Shown: piece after piece, positions 29,593-40,153 of the stretch
Numbering within the stretch: the first letter of the stretch is position 1
Layout of the letters: every line of letters starts with the position of its first letter
From: Isotricha intestinalis
Lineage: Eukaryota > Ciliophora > Litostomatea > Vestibuliferida > Isotrichidae
Direction: 5' to 3'
DNA: 49,228 bases
Assembly (NCBI GenBank): GCA_023807065.1
Contig: JAJJLU010003583.1
Coordinates: 1 to 49,228, forward strand
Notes under the pieces: model-generated
The model's database searches: none
What the model saw: the letters and a program-made list of their open reading frames with translations, nothing else
Told to the model about the DNA's origin: nothing
Translations under genes and position numbers: made by a program

Positions 29593-30003
29593 AGCTTTAA
29601 TAAATCAATTCAGAAATTTTATAATTAAATAATAATATTATTTCCTTAATAAAGAAGAAAAAGAGGAAATAATTAATGTCTTTTTAAATATAAATAAATG
29701 ATTAATAATATAGATTAATCAAAATAATGATATTAAAAAGAAAATTGAATTTATAAATTGTGATTGTTTTCAAAAAAGAAATAATATTTGATGTGATTCT
29801 GTTTATATAATGGGTCTTATAAATAAATGTTTTTTGTATAAAAAAAACAAAACTCAATTTAATTTTTAAAATTATTTAAAATTTTATTAGAAGAGTTGTT
29901 TCATAAATAATTTTTAAATAAACTATAATATATATATTGTTATTTAATTATGTAATAAAAATAATTTTCTTTAATTAAAAACATTTAAAATAAACAACCT
30001 AAA
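29593..30003. other. Intergenic region, no gene seen
   Basis: About 410 bp between Pumilio and the RING-finger gene on the same strand. AT-rich with a TATATATA block near 29931. No open frame with a good start and no RNA gene was recognised. Confidence 0.5.
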
Positions 30004-30657
30004 ATGGAAAATTTAGATGATTACAAATGTTCAATTTGTTTTAAATTTTTTATAGAACCAAAAAGATTAAAAAATTGCTTTCATACTTTTTGTAGAAAAT
30101 GCATTCTAGGAGTGATAGATTCTCAAAAATCAAACAATAACACAATTTCAAAATATAGTTGTCCTATTTGTAGAAATAACTTTATAGAATCAGATATATT
30201 TGATTGTTTCGATTTGGCAAAAATTATAGAAACAAAAAAAATAAAATGCGATTGTGGAAAAGAATTTAATTTAAATGATTATAATATTCATTTTGACAAT
30301 TGTCAACAAGTAAAACAAATACAAAATCAAAATATAAATAATATAAATGTTCCAAAACCAAAAAATATAAATAACAATTTAAGTGTTAATAGAGAAACTT
30401 TCAATTGTAGTTTATGTGATATGAAAAATTTTGATAGAGAAGGTTTAATAAGACACATTTCTGATAATCATAGAAATAGTATGGGAGTTTGTCCTATTTG
30501 TTTATGTCAACCTTGGGGAGATCCTAATTATATTACTCAATTATATGGTCATTTAATGAAAAGACATAAATTTGATTATAATACTTTAGTTGATTATAAT
30601 GAAGATGAAGATGCTGTTTTACAAAAAGTTTTAAAAGAATCAATGAATGATAAGTAA
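30004..30657 (+). CDS. RNF114/RNF166-type RING E3 ubiquitin ligase
   Basis: 217 residues, close to the 228-237 of animal RNF114/166. E3 ligases of this family pass ubiquitin to substrates. Domains in order: RING finger (C9, C12, C25, H27, C30, C33, C53, C56), a C2HC knuckle (C82, C84, H96, C100), two C2H2-type fingers (C135, C138, H151, H156 and C163, C166, H183, H188), and a C-terminal ubiquitin-interacting helix (DEDAVLQKVLKESMNDK). The block VCPICLCQPWGDPNYITQL then FDYNTLVDYNEDED is nearly diagnostic, matching VCPICASMPWGDPNY and FSYDTFVDYDVDEED of animal members. All zinc ligands are present. This conserved architecture is a strong call. Confidence 0.94.
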   Translation: MENLDDYKCSICFKFFIEPKRLKNCFHTFCRKCILGVIDSQKSNNNTISKYSCPICRNNFIESDIFDCFDLAKIIETKKIKCDCGKEFNLNDYNIHFDNCQQVKQIQNQNINNINVPKPKNINNNLSVNRETFNCSLCDMKNFDREGLIRHISDNHRNSMGVCPICLCQPWGDPNYITQLYGHLMKRHKFDYNTLVDYNEDEDAVLQKVLKESMNDK

Positions 30658-30858
30658 TTTTCAATTAATTAGTTTTAAAATTTTTTTAATTTTTCATAAA
30701 AAAAATGAAAAAAGCTGAAAAAAAAGAATATTAAAAAAATTCATAAAGTGATTTTTGATGATTTTACTTGTTATTATTTTTTAATAAAAATATCAATAAT
30801 TAATCAAATAAATTATTTATTTATATAAAATTTCGGCAAATTATAATTTATTTTTTAT

Positions 30859-33162
30859 TTAAATTTCATTAAATTTATTTAATTGAGCTGCATTAATGAT
30901 AAGTCTTAAATAAATTTGATGAACTTCTTCAATTTTTTCTTGAGAATAATTTTTTTTAAAAAAATCTTCAATTTCTTTATAAACTTCATTACCATCTTTA
31001 TTTTCATTTAACTTATTATAACTTTGAATAAAAATATTATAATCATCTTCACCAATTGTTTCTTTTAATTTACATTTTAATTCATTAATACATTTTAAAA
31101 TATTATTTTTTTCATTTTTTCCTTTATCATTCTTTTTTTCATCTTTATTAATATTTTTTTTATTAATAATTTTAACGGTTTCATCTTCTTCTTTTTCAGA
31201 AGAATCATCATCACTTTGATTATTATAAGTATTATATTCAAAATCACTATCAGAATCAATTGTTTTACTTTTAATAGTTTTATTTATTTTTTCAGTATTA
31301 TGTTTTATATTTTTTCTATTTATATCATCATTAACAATTATATCGAAAACTTCATTTTCTTTATTTTCTTTATTTTCCTTTTTTACAATTTTATCTCTTG
31401 TCCTTACTAAATCTCTTGTTTTACCATAATCATTTAGTAAATTATCTAAATTTGATATTCCCATTTTACTTTCTGTAAAATCATCATTTTTATTTTCTAA
31501 GTTTTTATCTTCATCATTTTTATTTTTATTATTATTATTTATTTGAATAAAATTAGATATTGATTCTTCAGGTATGTCTATATCTTTTAATATTATTGGC
31601 TTTGCCTTGTTTAAATTGTTAAAAAAATCTGTAGATTTATATTCCATTATATCATCTTTTTTATTTTCTATTTTATTTTCTAATTTATTTTCCATTTTAT
31701 TTTCTCCTTTCTTATCCTCTGATTTAAATTTCCTTTTTGGAAGATGATGATAATTTTCTTCTTTTTTTTCTTCTTTATATTCTTTCTTATCTTTTAATTC
31801 TTTATTTTCTTTAATTTTATCTTCTTTAATTTTATCTTCTTTATTTTTATCTTCTTTATTTTTATCTTCTTTATTTTTATCTTCTTTTATATTATCTTTT
31901 TCCTGTTTTTCAATATTTAATTTTTGTTGTCTTTCAAATTCTTCAATCATTTTATTAATATTAGAAACAATAATAGGAGGATTATCTTGTTTTTCTTTAT
32001 TAATTTTAATGTTAGAGTTAATATTTTTAGCAGAAGGAGTAATTTTAATTTTTTTATGTCCATTACTCTGATTTTTTGGAATTCTAACTACTCCATAATT
32101 CCCTTTTTTCTTTTCTTTACTATTTGAATTATTAATATTATTATTAAAACTATATTTAATATTATCAATAACATTTCCCTCATTTTTTCTATTTATTGCA
32201 GAATTAGGTCTAAATTTAATTCTTTCATTATCATTAATAGAACATTTATTATTATTATTATTTCCTATATTATCTTTCTTAATAACAATTTTTTTAATAT
32301 TAACATTTTTTTGAATAAATTCATAAACATCATTATAAAATCCATATTTCTTAGCATTAGTTTGAAAATCATTTCTACTTAAAATATCTTTCATAGTAGG
32401 TCTTTCAACATCATTTTTTTCTAATAAAACTTTAATTAAATTTTTTAAATCAGAACTAAAATCATTAGGAATATTTCCAACAGGTTCATTAATAATTTTT
32501 AAAATTAAAGCAGCTTGACTTCTAGCATCAAAAGGATGATTAAAAGTACATAATTCAAATAATATACATCCCAAAGCCCAAATATCACTTTTTTCATTAT
32601 ATTCTCTGTCTTCACATATTTCTGGACTTAAATAATAAGGAGTTCCTATAAATGTTGTTGCAAATTTACCTTTTTCTAATTGCTTTGCTACTCCTAAATC
32701 ACCTATTTTTACTTGGAGATTATTTTTAAGAAATATATTTAATGTTTTTAAATCACGATGTAATATTCTTTTACTATGTAAATACGCTATTCCTAATGAT
32801 ATTTGAATAAATAATTTCCATACTATTTCTTCAGGTAAATGCTTTATTTTTTTTTTTTTCATATATGTTAAATATTTATCTAAATCTCCTTTATTACAAT
32901 ATTCCATTATTATATTTAATTTTTTTCCTTCGTTAAATGAATCTCTATATTTTACTATATATTTAGAATTTAATTCTGATAAAAATTTTGCTTCGTTTTC
33001 AATATATTTTCTTTCATTTTCTTGAAGCCCTATTAATGGAATTTGCTTTAAAACATATTCTGTTGTTTCATTTTGTTTTATTACTTTGTATACTACACCA
33101 TAAGATCCACTCCCTAATTCTTCTATTATTTTGTAATCACTTATATATTTTGGTAATGCCAT
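30859..33162 (-). CDS. NIMA-related (NEK) protein kinase
   Basis: 767 residues. Kinase domain about 10-270: GSGSYGVVYKV, VLKQI (K39), MEYCNKGDLDKYL, HRDLKTLNIFL (135-145), GDLGVAK (154-160) and FIGTPYYLSPEI. HRDLK with NIF and GTPYYLSPE is the NEK signature. DFG is DLG, as in animal NEK6/7. The long tail is disordered and basic/acidic, with a stretch of KEDKN repeats (about 423-455), further ENK repeats and a helical C-terminus. NEKs control cilia length, basal bodies and mitosis, and ciliates have many. All catalytic residues are present. It diverges 150 bp from the RNF114 gene's 3' side. Confidence 0.93.
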   Translation of the reverse strand: MALPKYISDYKIIEELGSGSYGVVYKVIKQNETTEYVLKQIPLIGLQENERKYIENEAKFLSELNSKYIVKYRDSFNEGKKLNIIMEYCNKGDLDKYLTYMKKKKIKHLPEEIVWKLFIQISLGIAYLHSKRILHRDLKTLNIFLKNNLQVKIGDLGVAKQLEKGKFATTFIGTPYYLSPEICEDREYNEKSDIWALGCILFELCTFNHPFDARSQAALILKIINEPVGNIPNDFSSDLKNLIKVLLEKNDVERPTMKDILSRNDFQTNAKKYGFYNDVYEFIQKNVNIKKIVIKKDNIGNNNNNKCSINDNERIKFRPNSAINRKNEGNVIDNIKYSFNNNINNSNSKEKKKGNYGVVRIPKNQSNGHKKIKITPSAKNINSNIKINKEKQDNPPIIVSNINKMIEEFERQQKLNIEKQEKDNIKEDKNKEDKNKEDKNKEDKIKEDKIKENKELKDKKEYKEEKKEENYHHLPKRKFKSEDKKGENKMENKLENKIENKKDDIMEYKSTDFFNNLNKAKPIILKDIDIPEESISNFIQINNNNKNKNDEDKNLENKNDDFTESKMGISNLDNLLNDYGKTRDLVRTRDKIVKKENKENKENEVFDIIVNDDINRKNIKHNTEKINKTIKSKTIDSDSDFEYNTYNNQSDDDSSEKEEDETVKIINKKNINKDEKKNDKGKNEKNNILKCINELKCKLKETIGEDDYNIFIQSYNKLNENKDGNEVYKEIEDFFKKNYSQEKIEEVHQIYLRLIINAAQLNKFNEI
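31806..31895. repeat. 15-bp tandem repeat encoding KEDKN units in the NEK tail
   Basis: About six units of the 15-bp pattern TTATCTTCTTTATTT (plus strand), encoding repeated KEDKN/KEDKI on the minus strand. Units are nearly identical, which suggests recent slippage and likely length variation between strains. Confidence 0.8.
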
Positions 33163-33226
33163 CTTTTATGTTTTTAAAATTTTATTTTTTTTAATATTTT
33201 TTTATAAAAAATTATTAATAATTAAA

Positions 33227-35263
33227 TTACCAAGAATCAGTTATATATAAAACAGAACTTATTAAATTAGTAACAACTTTATTTTGAATCATTTTATCTC
33301 TTAAAGTATATTGTAAATAATCTTGAATTAAATTTAACTCAGCTAAAAAATTAGAAACTTTAATTTGAGTGACTAAATACATACAAATAGGTAACTCATC
33401 ATCCATAGATTCTAATTCAATTTTTCCTTTAGTATAATCTAATATACTATTTCTTAATTCTAAGGCTGATTGAGTTAAAGTTTCGAATTTTTTTTTTGGA
33501 ACTTGTTCATATTCTACTTTATTTATTAATTCAATTGTTATTTTAAAAGGTTCTTCATCTTCTCCTCTAAATTTATCATTTATATCTAAATGTTTAAAGA
33601 TTTCATCTATATTAAAATTACTTTTTATTTCTTTTTGTCTTTCTAAAAATTTTTTATTTTGTTCATTGTATTTTTTCTTATATATTTCAAATAAAATAAA
33701 ATATATTTTATTCCATAAAAATTGCTCTGTTGATTCTCTAAAATTTAAATTTGAATATTCATCATTTAAATTATAAGAAGAATTAAAAGTAGAAACACAA
33801 TCTTCAGTGACTTTAACAATCTTTTTCATAATTTCATTAGTTTCAATTGTTTCTGGAATATTATTAATATTATTATAATCATTTTTAAAATTTTCTATAA
33901 AAAGTGACATTGTTTTTCCTAAACCATAATTTTTTTCTGATAATAATTTATATACTTCTAAAGTTTTTCCTGCATTATTATTTGATTTTTCTATAAAACT
34001 TTCTTCATCAATAAATTCATTATATTTTAAATCATTTAATTTTCTTTTTGATGTAGTAAATTGAAAAGTTATATTATAATCTGTATTAAAAGGTAAATTT
34101 TTTTCTTTAAATAAATCTGCTTTTTTTCTTATTATATATTGTTTAACATAATTCTCTAAATTTAAATTAATAAAAGCTTTTGATTTTTGTATTATTTTTA
34201 TTTTAGATGATAATAAACTAAAATGTTTTAATATTCTAATTATTTGATTTTTTGATTCTTTTTCATTTCCTTTTATTGTTTTTATTATTAATGTTCTTTC
34301 ATATTTATCCCTTACAAAAGAATTTAATCCACTTGAAAAATCATTTTCATCTCTTTTTAAAATTGTTGTTATATAAAATTGTAGATTTTCTTTGTTTTTT
34401 AAACATAATTTTTTATAAATAATTTTTAAACAATTTTTGTCTTTATATTCAAAAACTTTAATATTTTCAAATTGATTATCTTTAATTTTACATAATAAAT
34501 TGAAATTTATTTCATTCATTAAATTCTCTATTTTTTCAATAATTTGTTTAGAATTAAAATTCGCTACAAAATTAATAATAATATAAGGTAAATTTCTATT
34601 TGGTTTATATTTTTTTGATAAATTTTCATTTTTATTTTTATCTTTCATATTTGTTAATTTATTATTTTTTTCTTTTCTTCCTTCTAAATTAAAAGAATTT
34701 CCATTTTTTACCATTGGAGAAGAAAAATTTTGAGTCATTAAAGATTGATCACTTAACATTATATATGAATTTTTAGAACCATTTGTTATTAAAATTTCTT
34801 CATTATATAGTTTAGAATTATTATTATTTATTGTATTAAATCTATTATTTTCAATTGGATATAATGATATTAAATTTATTATTTTTTCTATTTCTTCTAT
34901 ATTATAATTTTCCTTTTCTAATTTTGAAATTAAATTTTCTTTATCTGTTTGAAATTCCAATGATTTATCTTTATTTTTTTTTAATGTTGTTAAAAGTAAA
35001 TCATAATATTTTATTTTGGTTTGATTATCTGAATTTAATATAAATTGATTTTGAATTAAATATTGATATATACCAAAAATAATATATAAAAATTGGTTTT
35101 TTTGACTTAATATTGAAGATAAAATTTCATATTGTTTTTCTTTTGGAAATGAAATTATTTTTTGAATTATTTCACAACATTTATTTAAACTTTCTTGATA
35201 ATCTCCTTTTTGAACTAAAATTTTTTGTGTTTTTAGTAAATTATTTAATTTTTCATTTTCCAT
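33227..35263 (-). CDS. VPS9-domain protein, probable Rab5-type GTPase activator
   Basis: 678 residues. The last 165 look like a VPS9 catalytic module: EQFLWNKIYFILFEIYKKKY (helical lead-in), FETLTQSALELRNSILDY, then SMDDELPICMYLVTQIKVSN and FLAELNLIQDYLQYTLRD. These match the (D)DELLPVLIYVV...LLAELNFIRDF pattern of VPS9 exchange factors for Rab5/Rab21-type GTPases on early endosomes. The usual GYY-T motif reads NKVVTNL, so the Tyr is missing. The N-terminal 500 residues are helical/Asn-rich; SYIMLSDQSLMTQNFSSPMV divides them. No FYVE, ankyrin or RIN motif was seen. The domain call is good; catalytic competence is uncertain. Confidence 0.78.
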   Translation of the reverse strand: MENEKLNNLLKTQKILVQKGDYQESLNKCCEIIQKIISFPKEKQYEILSSILSQKNQFLYIIFGIYQYLIQNQFILNSDNQTKIKYYDLLLTTLKKNKDKSLEFQTDKENLISKLEKENYNIEEIEKIINLISLYPIENNRFNTINNNNSKLYNEEILITNGSKNSYIMLSDQSLMTQNFSSPMVKNGNSFNLEGRKEKNNKLTNMKDKNKNENLSKKYKPNRNLPYIIINFVANFNSKQIIEKIENLMNEINFNLLCKIKDNQFENIKVFEYKDKNCLKIIYKKLCLKNKENLQFYITTILKRDENDFSSGLNSFVRDKYERTLIIKTIKGNEKESKNQIIRILKHFSLLSSKIKIIQKSKAFINLNLENYVKQYIIRKKADLFKEKNLPFNTDYNITFQFTTSKRKLNDLKYNEFIDEESFIEKSNNNAGKTLEVYKLLSEKNYGLGKTMSLFIENFKNDYNNINNIPETIETNEIMKKIVKVTEDCVSTFNSSYNLNDEYSNLNFRESTEQFLWNKIYFILFEIYKKKYNEQNKKFLERQKEIKSNFNIDEIFKHLDINDKFRGEDEEPFKITIELINKVEYEQVPKKKFETLTQSALELRNSILDYTKGKIELESMDDELPICMYLVTQIKVSNFLAELNLIQDYLQYTLRDKMIQNKVVTNLISSVLYITDSW

Positions 35264-35414
35264 GTTTTATTCTATATTAACGGTAAAAAGAAATAATAAA
35301 AATTAATTTTATTAAAATCCTATATGAATAACATTTATATTTAATTTGTATATTATATATATTTCAATAAAAAATTTATTTATAAATAATTATATATTGT
35401 AAAAAGAGTTTAAA

Positions 35415-36275
35415 TCAATTATCTTCGCAAAATTGTTTTAATTTCAAACATATTTTTTTAGTTCTATCTAATAAAGATTTACATATAAATTCCATTTCTT
35501 CTTTTGACATAAAATCTTTATTATAAGGATTATTATTATTATTACATATATTTCCTTGAGTATGAAAATTCTTAATATTTGAATCACTATTATAATTAAT
35601 TAATTTTTTATTGTTATTTGAATAAATATTTCTTTGAATTATATTTTTCTTTTTATTATTTAATTTATTCCTTTTTCCATTATCAGTTTCCATAATAATA
35701 TTATTTGAATATTTTGGAGATTGAATTCTATTTCTTTTTATTAAATCATTAACTAAAAAAGAACCTTGATTAGAATTTTTTGTTGTTATATTACATGAAC
35801 TTCTTGTTTTAGATAAATTATATTTATTATCTTCATCTATATTTTGAAATTTATTTAATATTTCATTATTTAAACTAATTTCTTTTTTTAATTTATAAAT
35901 TATTGCATCTTTATCTTTTATAATTTCTTCATTTTTACTTTTAATATTATTATTATTATTTCTATCTGAATTTAATAATAATCTAATATTAATTTCGTTG
36001 TTTGAACTTTTAACACTAAATACATGCTTTATATTATCATTATTTTGAGGAGAATTACTTTTCTGTAAATTTTTTCTAAAAATTCCAGTGGATGAATTTG
36101 TTGATGATTTTTCTTGAGATTTTTTTTTTCTTTTATTACCTTCTTTATGATAATCTTTTAATAAAATATTTAAAGGAGATTCTAATTTATTTTTTCTACT
36201 ACTTCTTATTATACTTATTATATGAAGCTCATTTTCTTTTAAAGTATTTGAAATATTTGAATGACCATAATTCAT
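35415..36275 (-). CDS. Unknown Asn-rich protein
   Basis: 286 residues ending in TGA, not recognised. Basic and Asn/Ser-rich, probably disordered, with a short helical stretch IIKDKDAIIYKLKKEISLNN (about 118-137). A C-terminal helix EEMEFICKSLLDRTKKICLK may be the one ordered element. No Cys/His cluster, signal peptide or membrane segment is visible. It starts about 300 bp from the DUF789 pseudogene, which lies on the other strand. Confidence 0.72.
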   Translation of the reverse strand: MNYGHSNISNTLKENELHIISIIRSSRKNKLESPLNILLKDYHKEGNKRKKKSQEKSSTNSSTGIFRKNLQKSNSPQNNDNIKHVFSVKSSNNEINIRLLLNSDRNNNNNIKSKNEEIIKDKDAIIYKLKKEISLNNEILNKFQNIDEDNKYNLSKTRSSCNITTKNSNQGSFLVNDLIKRNRIQSPKYSNNIIMETDNGKRNKLNNKKKNIIQRNIYSNNNKKLINYNSDSNIKNFHTQGNICNNNNNPYNKDFMSKEEMEFICKSLLDRTKKICLKLKQFCEDN

Positions 36276-36573
36276 TTTTTTTTGTAATAATTTTTTTCAA
36301 TTAAAATTTATAAATAATTAATTTAATTAAATTTTTCATTTAATATGGTTGTTTTTTCAATTTAATGTTAACAATTAAATTGCTTAGAAAGGTTATGTAA
36401 AAATGAAAAATTTCCAGAAAAAAATTTTTAAATTGATACTTACTTAAAATAAATAATTATTAAGTTACATTCCTTTCAAATAATTTTTTTCATTTTTTTG
36501 TAACGCACTCAATCCATTATAAAAACCATAAAATAAAACTTATATTTACAATAAAAATTTAATTGCAAAAAAG

Positions 36574-38715
36574 ATGTTTTCAGAGATTAAAATTGCAAGT
36601 GATAATATAAAAATAAAAACTGATAATTCTCAAACAATAAGTAATGATTATACAAATGATACTCAAAATATAAATGAAAATTCAACACAAAAAAAAATTA
36701 ATTCACAAAAATAGTATTAATTGTTTAAATAAATGTACACTTTATAAATTAAATTTTACAATAAAACAAGATAAAATAATAGTAGGTTATTTATTTAATA
36801 ATAATAATACTTAATTTTTCCCTAATATTTCAAGCAATCAATTATTATTATTATTATAAAAAAGAGGAAAATGAAGGATTTAACATTAATAATAAATTAA
36901 ATATTCAACAAATAAAAATAAATAATGATTCAGATAATGAGGAATATTTAGAATAAAAATTATATTTTCCAATTCAAAATAATAATCAACTTAAAAATAA
37001 AATTTCAATTTGGGATGATCCTTCAGTTTCTTTAGTTTTAAATGGAAATGAAAAAACTTCATTTTTATTAATTGAAATTGATTTAGATATTAAAAAAGAA
37101 CAAAATAAATATTTTAAAGAAATAAATAAATCTTTCATTGATAGAGAAATAACATGTTCTTTAAATGGTATTGTTCATGAAAGTGAATTATTAAAAAATG
37201 ATATTATTTTTCTATTGACTCTAAAAATTTAATTAAAAGTAATGAATATATAATTTAAGATTATAAAAAAGATTATTTAAAATTATGTGGAAATAATAAT
37301 ATAAAATTATTTAGATATAGAAATACTTTTTTTACTCCTTTAATCAGAAATTCTAATATTGGAATTTTATTTTCGACAAATAATAAAAAGGATTTATGTA
37401 ATTTAGAAAAATTACAAATTAATTTTAATTCTATTGTAATGAAAAATTTATTTTAATTAAAATCTTTATTGCAATTATTATACCAAATTATTTAACTAAT
37501 CAAATTAAAATTTCAGATGATATTATAAGTTATAGTAATTTATCTCAATCTTCTAAAGGAATTCAAACTTTAAGTATGAATACTGAAACTGAGATTTTAA
37601 ATAATTATAATTATTTAAATCATCAATTAAATGCTTCTCCTAATTTATCTTTTACTAATTCTTCTTCTAATAACGAAGAAATTAAAGATTTTCAATTTTT
37701 AAATAATAGTTTTAATCAAAATTATCAATCACCTTTTAGTAATAAGAATAATTTAAACATTGATAAATTAAGAAAATCTGCTGCTTCTTCTTATAATAAT
37801 AATTCAAATAAAAAATGTTATATTAATAAAAGTTATAATTCTCATAAGAATAATTCGATGAAAAAATCAAAGTTTTGATGAAAATGTTAAAATAAAATCA
37901 ATAATAATAAATAAAAATGACAAATTTGTTCATATATTATTTAAAAAATTTAAAACAAAATCAAATTATCTTTCAAATTTTCTGATATTTAAAAAATCAG
38001 TTAAAATATCATTTTCAAATAAAAAGATAATAGAATATATTACATTAGGAGAATTTTTTAAAAGCTTTGAAAGAATAAGTTAATTTGGATTAAAAATTCC
38101 ATTATTTAATGAACAAGGCAATTTTTTAGAAGAAACTTATTCACCATCATTATCTTCATTAGTTTTATATATTAAAAATTTAGAATTATTTGAAGCAATA
38201 TCAAATAAATTAAACTCAATAAAACAAAATCAAAATGAATATAATTTTTATAATGAATATATTTATAATGATAAAGTTAAAACTTCTTTATAGGACAATA
38301 TATTTTATTAGAATTTAATGAAAATAAACCTCCTTTTTTAAGAAATTCTTTTATTGAACAAATAAATAATATTTTAAATTCTTTTCATAATTTAAATAAT
38401 GTGAAAATTAATGATTTAGAATTAGAAAGAAGTTATTTTTCTATTTCTTGGAATCCAATAAATACTTTTCATTATCAAACTTCTTTTCTTTCTTATTATT
38501 TGTTTAATTCTACTTTAATTGGTATTTTACCAATTAAATTTGATTATAATAAATGATTAGCTAAAATTGGATATGATGATAATGAAATTTTATCAAAAAG
38601 AGGAAAAGAATTAATTGATAGTATTAATAAAGTTGAAAATTATTTATATAATTATTCTTTTTCTTATTCTTCAGATTATGATTTTTATTTAAAAAATAAA
38701 TTTTCTTCAAAATAA
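36574..38715 (+). pseudogene. Decayed DUF789-family gene
   Basis: A coding-like region with about six frame changes (reading phases 1-2-0-2-1-2-1) and in-frame stops: TAG 36712, TAA 36812, 36954, 37256, 37454 and 38081, TAG 38291, TGA 38554. Several of these coincide with frame changes. Homology remains clear. ITLGEFFKSFERIS, a stop, then FGLKIPLF corresponds to the DUF789 TLGDLWE-F-EWSAYGAGVPL block, PPFLRNSFIEQI to PPYLREPLSDKI, and LERSYFSISWNPIN to the SWFSVAWYPIYRIP block; SFLSYYLFN matches FLTYHSL. One frame change (36786-36834) could be an intron; the others have no GT-AG solution. Neighbouring genes are intact, so local gene loss is more likely than a general sequence-quality problem, though the latter is not excluded. 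DUF789 has no known function. Confidence 0.75.
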
Positions 38716-38855
38716 ATATAAAAGGTTTGTTAAAAAATTTTATATATATATATTTAATAAAATTTTATTTATATTTTTGAAAATTAGATATTATAGAAGA
38801 AAAAATATTTTTATTAAAATTAATTATTCATTAATTTAAATTTAAACTTAAAAAA

Positions 38856-39985
38856 ATGTTTGAAGGAATAATAAATTCAAAAAACTTGATAAAAGATATA
38901 GAAATGAATAAAGAAGTATAATTAACATTTAATTAAAATAGAATATAGAAAATAACAAAAATATAAGTTTAAATATAAAAAATTTAATAAAGGAAAAAGA
39001 ATCAGATTCAATGATAATTGAATCTCAAAATTTTCAAATGGAAAAAACTCAAATATTACAATCAAAAGATTCTTCAACAACAGCATCATCAAAAGATTCA
39101 TTTTTTCAGAATAAATCAACAACAGAATACTTGACTTTAAATTCATATAATAATAATAATTCAATAACATCAATAATAAATATATATTTTGACAATGAAA
39201 AAAATTCAAATCAAAACACAAATGAATACATTGATGAAATATATATAAATTTATTAAAAGAAGAAAAAGAATTAAATAATAATATTTATGGTTATATGGA
39301 AAGACAACCTGATATAAATGATCAAATGAGAGCAATATTAATTGATTGGTTAATTGAAGTTCATTTTAGATTTCATTTAAGAAATCAAACTTTATATATA
39401 ACAATAAATATAATTGATAAATATTTATCATATCAAACAATTCAAAGGTCAAAATTACAATTATTAGGTATAACTTCTTTATTTATTGCATGTAAAAGCC
39501 AGGAAATTTATTTTCCTCCTATTAAAGATTTTATTGATATTACTGATAAAGCTTATGAAAAAAATGAATTAATTGAAATGGAATATTCTATTTTAAAAGT
39601 TTTAAATTTTAATATTTTATTTCCTACGCAAATTGAATTTTATGATATTATTTCTCAAATTTATCACTTTAATTCTCAACAATATAATTTAGGAAAATAT
39701 TTTTTGGAAAGTTCTTTAATTGATTATAGAATGACTAAATATAAATCTTCTATTTTAGCTTGTACTTGTGGTTATTTAGTTATGAAATATTTTGGAATTA
39801 AAAATTATAAATTTATGTATGATTCTAGAATGAGTAATGAATTATTTCCTCAAAAAATTGTTAAACAAGCCGGAAAGGAAATTTGTATTTTAATCAGAGG
39901 ATTAAAATTAACTTCTTTAAAAGCAATTAGAGAAAAATATTCTTTAATAGAATTTGATAAAGTTTCTGAATTATGTGATAATTGA
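38856..39985 (+). CDS. CCNB: B-type cyclin, two exons
   Basis: Spliced CDS join(38856..38915, 38942..39985), 367 residues, ending in TGA. Cyclin B activates Cdk1 for mitosis. The cyclin box starts NDQMRAILIDWLIEVHFRFHL, the typical MRAILIDWLIEVH signature, followed by LQLLGITSLFIACKSQEIYFPP and the C-terminal cyclin fold (FLESSLIDYRMTKYKSSILA). A 26-base intron after codon 20 joins ...EMNKE to NIENN, creating a KEN sequence, the APC/C-Cdh1 degron. No clear RxxL destruction box is visible at the N-terminus. If the intron is retained the frame ends one codon later. It lies 140 bp after the DUF789 pseudogene, same strand. Confidence 0.92.
38916..38941 (+). other. 26-base GT-AG intron, shortest in the window
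   Basis: Begins GTATAATTAA and ends AAAATAG, phase 0, length 3n+2. It contains TAA as its second in-frame codon. Removal joins GAA to AAT and opens the cyclin frame. Confidence 0.82.
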
Positions 39986-40153
39986 AATAACTATAAAATT
40001 AATAATATATATTTTTTTGTTATTTAAATATTCTATAATTAAATAAAAAAATTCATTTAAAATTTAATTTTAATTTTTTGAGTAATCAATATAATAAAAT
40101 TAAATTTTATAAAATTAACATTTCCAAAAATATAAAAATATCAATAAAAAAAT

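Noticed and set aside
36786..36834. A 49-base intron in the DUF789 region
   Set aside because: It would fix one frame change (phase fits), but its 5' end is GTTATT, unlike the GTAA/GTAT of the other introns, and the remaining damage is not solved.
36574..38715. Reading TAA/TAG as Gln (ciliate code) to rescue the DUF789 gene
   Set aside because: Frame changes remain even if all stops are read through, and all three codons serve as normal stops in the intact genes.
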